NCBI GenBank assembly: GCA_023227685.1
Contig: JALNVG010000149.1
Span: 1 to 6,074, forward strand
DNA from: Bacteroidaceae bacterium
GTDB lineage: Bacteria > Bacteroidota > Bacteroidia > Bacteroidales > Bacteroidaceae
DNA length: 6,074 bases
Reading direction: 5' to 3'
Shown: positions 4,365 to 6,074 of the stretch, piece after piece
Position numbering within the stretch: position 1 is the stretch's first letter
Layout: every line of letters starts with the position of its first letter
Program-made: the position numbers and the translations under genes
The notes under the pieces: model-generated
Told to the model about the DNA's origin: nothing
The model's database searches: none
The model's input: the letters and a program-made list of their open reading frames with translations, nothing else

Positions 4365-6074
4365 TCAACCTATAACCTTAAAACGGGCGAAGCGTAGTAA
4401 AAGTTGCTTTTCTCCTACATTTTTAAACTTTATTTTAGCTTTCGCATTATCACCCGTACCTTCGACCTGCAATACAACACCTTCGCCAAAGCGCTGGTGC
4501 TCGATGATTTGACCGACCTTCAAGTTCGGAAGATCCTTTGAGTTGGAATCCGAAGATGATGTTGATAAAGATACCGATTGCATCTTTTTTATTTGCGAAG
4601 ATGAATTGCCCAAAGATGAATTGCCAACCCTTGTGCCTGATGTTTCCGGAACCCTTACCGTTTGTGTAAAACGTTTAGAATGAATAGTTCCTCCCGAAAA
4701 ACCATCGTTGTTCGATACATCGGCATCCAAAGGCTGCTTCAAATAACGGCAATCGATATCTTTTAAAAATCGGCTTGGACTGGAGAATTCAACTTTACCA
4801 TACCTAAATCTTGATCTGGCATAAGACAAAAAACAATGTTTTTCTGCACGAGTGACAGCCACATAAAATAAACGGCGCTCCTCTTCCATTGCTTTTGGCG
4901 AATCACCAGACATAAAAGAAGGAAAGAGGTTCTCTTCCATTCCAACAACGAATACGGTACCGAATTCCAGCCCTTTGGCTGAATGAATCGTCATCAATGT
5001 CACTTTTTCGCCCTCATCGCCACCGATATCCTGATCGGTCAACAAGGAAACATCCGCCAAAAAATCGGCCAGAGATATATTCGGATTATCTTCCTCCTGC
5101 CTTGTGGCACAGAAATCATTCATGCCGTTTATCAATTCCTCCACATTCTCCTTGCGACTGATATTTTCGGGAGTATTATCCTGATAGATGTCATTCATTA
5201 TACCCGATTCACGAATAATTTGTTGACCGAGTTCATAAGCATCCTTTTCTCCGGCGGACAAGATAAAGCCCTCTATCAACTGTTGGAAGCCCCGCAACTT
5301 GGCAAGCGTCCCTTTATTCACTTCTAATCCGTTGTCCGACGTATGACAAATCACATTCCACAAACTCTCATGACGGACTGAAGCTGAATTGATGATTTTC
5401 ATTAAGGTGGTATTACCTATTCCGCGTGCCGGATAATTGATGCAACGTTTCAACGCTTCCTCGTCATGGGGATTAGTGACCAAACGGAAATAAGAAATCA
5501 CATCCTTTATCTCCTTGCGCTGATAAAAAGACAATCCGCCATAAATACGATAAGGAATACTACGCTTCCTGAGTACTTCTTCAAAGACACGACTCTGGGC
5601 ATTGGTACGAAACAGAATAGCAAAATGATCGTAAGTACTATGTTCCTTCCTATGTAATTCAGAAATCTTGTTAATCACGATTTCACCCTCTTCGGTATCG
5701 CTATAAGCCTTAAAGACGGTGAGCGGTTCGCCTTTCTCCTTATTCGAATAAACCTCCTTATGAATCTGGCGTTCGTTCTTTTCAATCAGACTGTTGGCCG
5801 CCGAGACGATAAGTTGCGTAGAGCGGTAATTTTCTTCAAGCTTGAAGGTCTTGGCATCACTGAACGTCCTGTTGAAATTAAGGATATTGTCAATATCCGC
5901 CCCACGAAACGAATAGATACTTTGTGCATCATCACCCACTACACATATATGTTTGTTCCATTTGGTCAATTGGCATACGATACGATGCTGGGCTACATTC
6001 GTATCCTGATACTCATCCACCAATATATAACGAAACTGATTGCTGTAGCGATCGAGTACTTCAGGAAAATCACG
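4365..6074 (-). CDS. pcrA: UvrD/PcrA-family superfamily 1 ATP-dependent DNA helicase (partial, N-terminus beyond the right edge)
   Basis: These are 3'-5' DNA helicases that act in nucleotide excision and mismatch repair, replication restart and removal of proteins from DNA. The frame is open to the window edge, so the first visible codon (CGT at 6074) is internal. There are 569 residues here. Motif I (Walker A) and roughly 200 N-terminal residues of a usual protein of about 750-800 are outside. Visible motifs, numbered from the window edge: II VDEYQDTN (19-26), III GDDAQSIYSFRGAD (47-60), IV ENYRST (81-86), V TIHSAKGLEF (362-371) and VI VAVTRAE (405-411). A Ser/Asn-rich linker (about 450-515) leads to a C-terminal Tudor-like domain (518-569: VGQIIEHQRFGEGVVL and the end LLLRFARFKVIG), the part of PcrA/UvrD known to bind RNA polymerase. 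This favours PcrA/UvrD over Rep. An apparent TTG start at 6023 lies inside the Walker B strand and is not a real start. The lipoprotein gene follows 62 bases downstream. Confidence 0.95.
   Translation of the reverse strand, partial: RDFPEVLDRYSNQFRYILVDEYQDTNVAQHRIVCQLTKWNKHICVVGDDAQSIYSFRGADIDNILNFNRTFSDAKTFKLEENYRSTQLIVSAANSLIEKNERQIHKEVYSNKEKGEPLTVFKAYSDTEEGEIVINKISELHRKEHSTYDHFAILFRTNAQSRVFEEVLRKRSIPYRIYGGLSFYQRKEIKDVISYFRLVTNPHDEEALKRCINYPARGIGNTTLMKIINSASVRHESLWNVICHTSDNGLEVNKGTLAKLRGFQQLIEGFILSAGEKDAYELGQQIIRESGIMNDIYQDNTPENISRKENVEELINGMNDFCATRQEEDNPNISLADFLADVSLLTDQDIGGDEGEKVTLMTIHSAKGLEFGTVFVVGMEENLFPSFMSGDSPKAMEEERRLFYVAVTRAEKHCFLSYARSRFRYGKVEFSSPSRFLKDIDCRYLKQPLDADVSNNDGFSGGTIHSKRFTQTVRVPETSGTRVGNSSLGNSSSQIKKMQSVSLSTSSSDSNSKDLPNLKVGQIIEHQRFGEGVVLQVEGTGDNAKAKIKFKNVGEKQLLLRFARFKVIG
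4598..4625 (-). repeat. Short tandem repeat in the helicase linker
   Basis: AAGATGAATTGCC (plus-strand reading) occurs at 4598-4610 and again at 4613-4625, a 15-base period. It encodes the in-frame duplication GNSSL-GNSSS in the serine-rich linker between the helicase core and the Tudor-like domain. The period is a multiple of three, so copy-number change would keep the frame. Confidence 0.75.

Noticed and set aside
1..6074. Mobile elements, phage genes, CRISPR arrays, tRNA or rRNA genes
   Set aside because: I saw no transposase or integrase frames, terminal inverted repeats with target duplications, spaced direct repeats, or tRNA cloverleaf sequences on either strand.

Overview
The window looks like chromosomal DNA of a gut Bacteroides or a close relative in the Bacteroidales. 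Three things point there. Codon use is AT-rich to moderate. Start codons lack strong Shine-Dalgarno sequences, while perfect TAnnTTTG elements (the Bacteroides -7 promoter consensus) lie just upstream of three genes. The proteins also read as Bacteroides-type versions of their families. No mobile element, tRNA, rRNA, CRISPR array or integration scar is visible, so this looks like ordinary core genome.

Layout from left to right. Bases 1-105 hold the first 35 codons of an unrecognised minus-strand gene that begins with a membrane-spanning or signal-anchor segment. Bases 106-374 are a very AT-rich divergent intergenic region with one promoter-like element facing each way. Bases 375-1040 encode a plus-strand NarL/LuxR-type response regulator with no partner kinase in view. 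It converges on a minus-strand block across a 38-base gap. Read in transcription order, that block is: a UvrD/PcrA helicase that enters from the right edge without its N-terminus (6074-4365); a lipoprotein with two glycine-zipper helices and a beta-rich C-terminal domain (4302-3580); an O-acetylhomoserine sulfhydrylase (3446-2160); and an MnmA-type tRNA 2-thiouridylase (2149-1079).

The sulfhydrylase and mnmA are separated by only 10 bases and almost certainly share a transcript started from the promoter-like element at 3492-3499. The operon therefore pairs fixation of sulfide into homocysteine or methionine precursors with delivery of sulfur to the tRNA wobble uridine. A large nested palindrome (3532-3574) lies between the lipoprotein stop codon and this promoter. 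It could be a 3'-end hairpin of the lipoprotein mRNA, an operator for the sulfur operon, or both.

I found no convincing evidence of an undescribed multi-gene system. The features most worth a second look are the nested palindrome, the two-helix glycine-zipper lipoprotein with an EF-hand-like loop, and the somewhat divergent MnmA paralog in a sulfur-assimilation operon.
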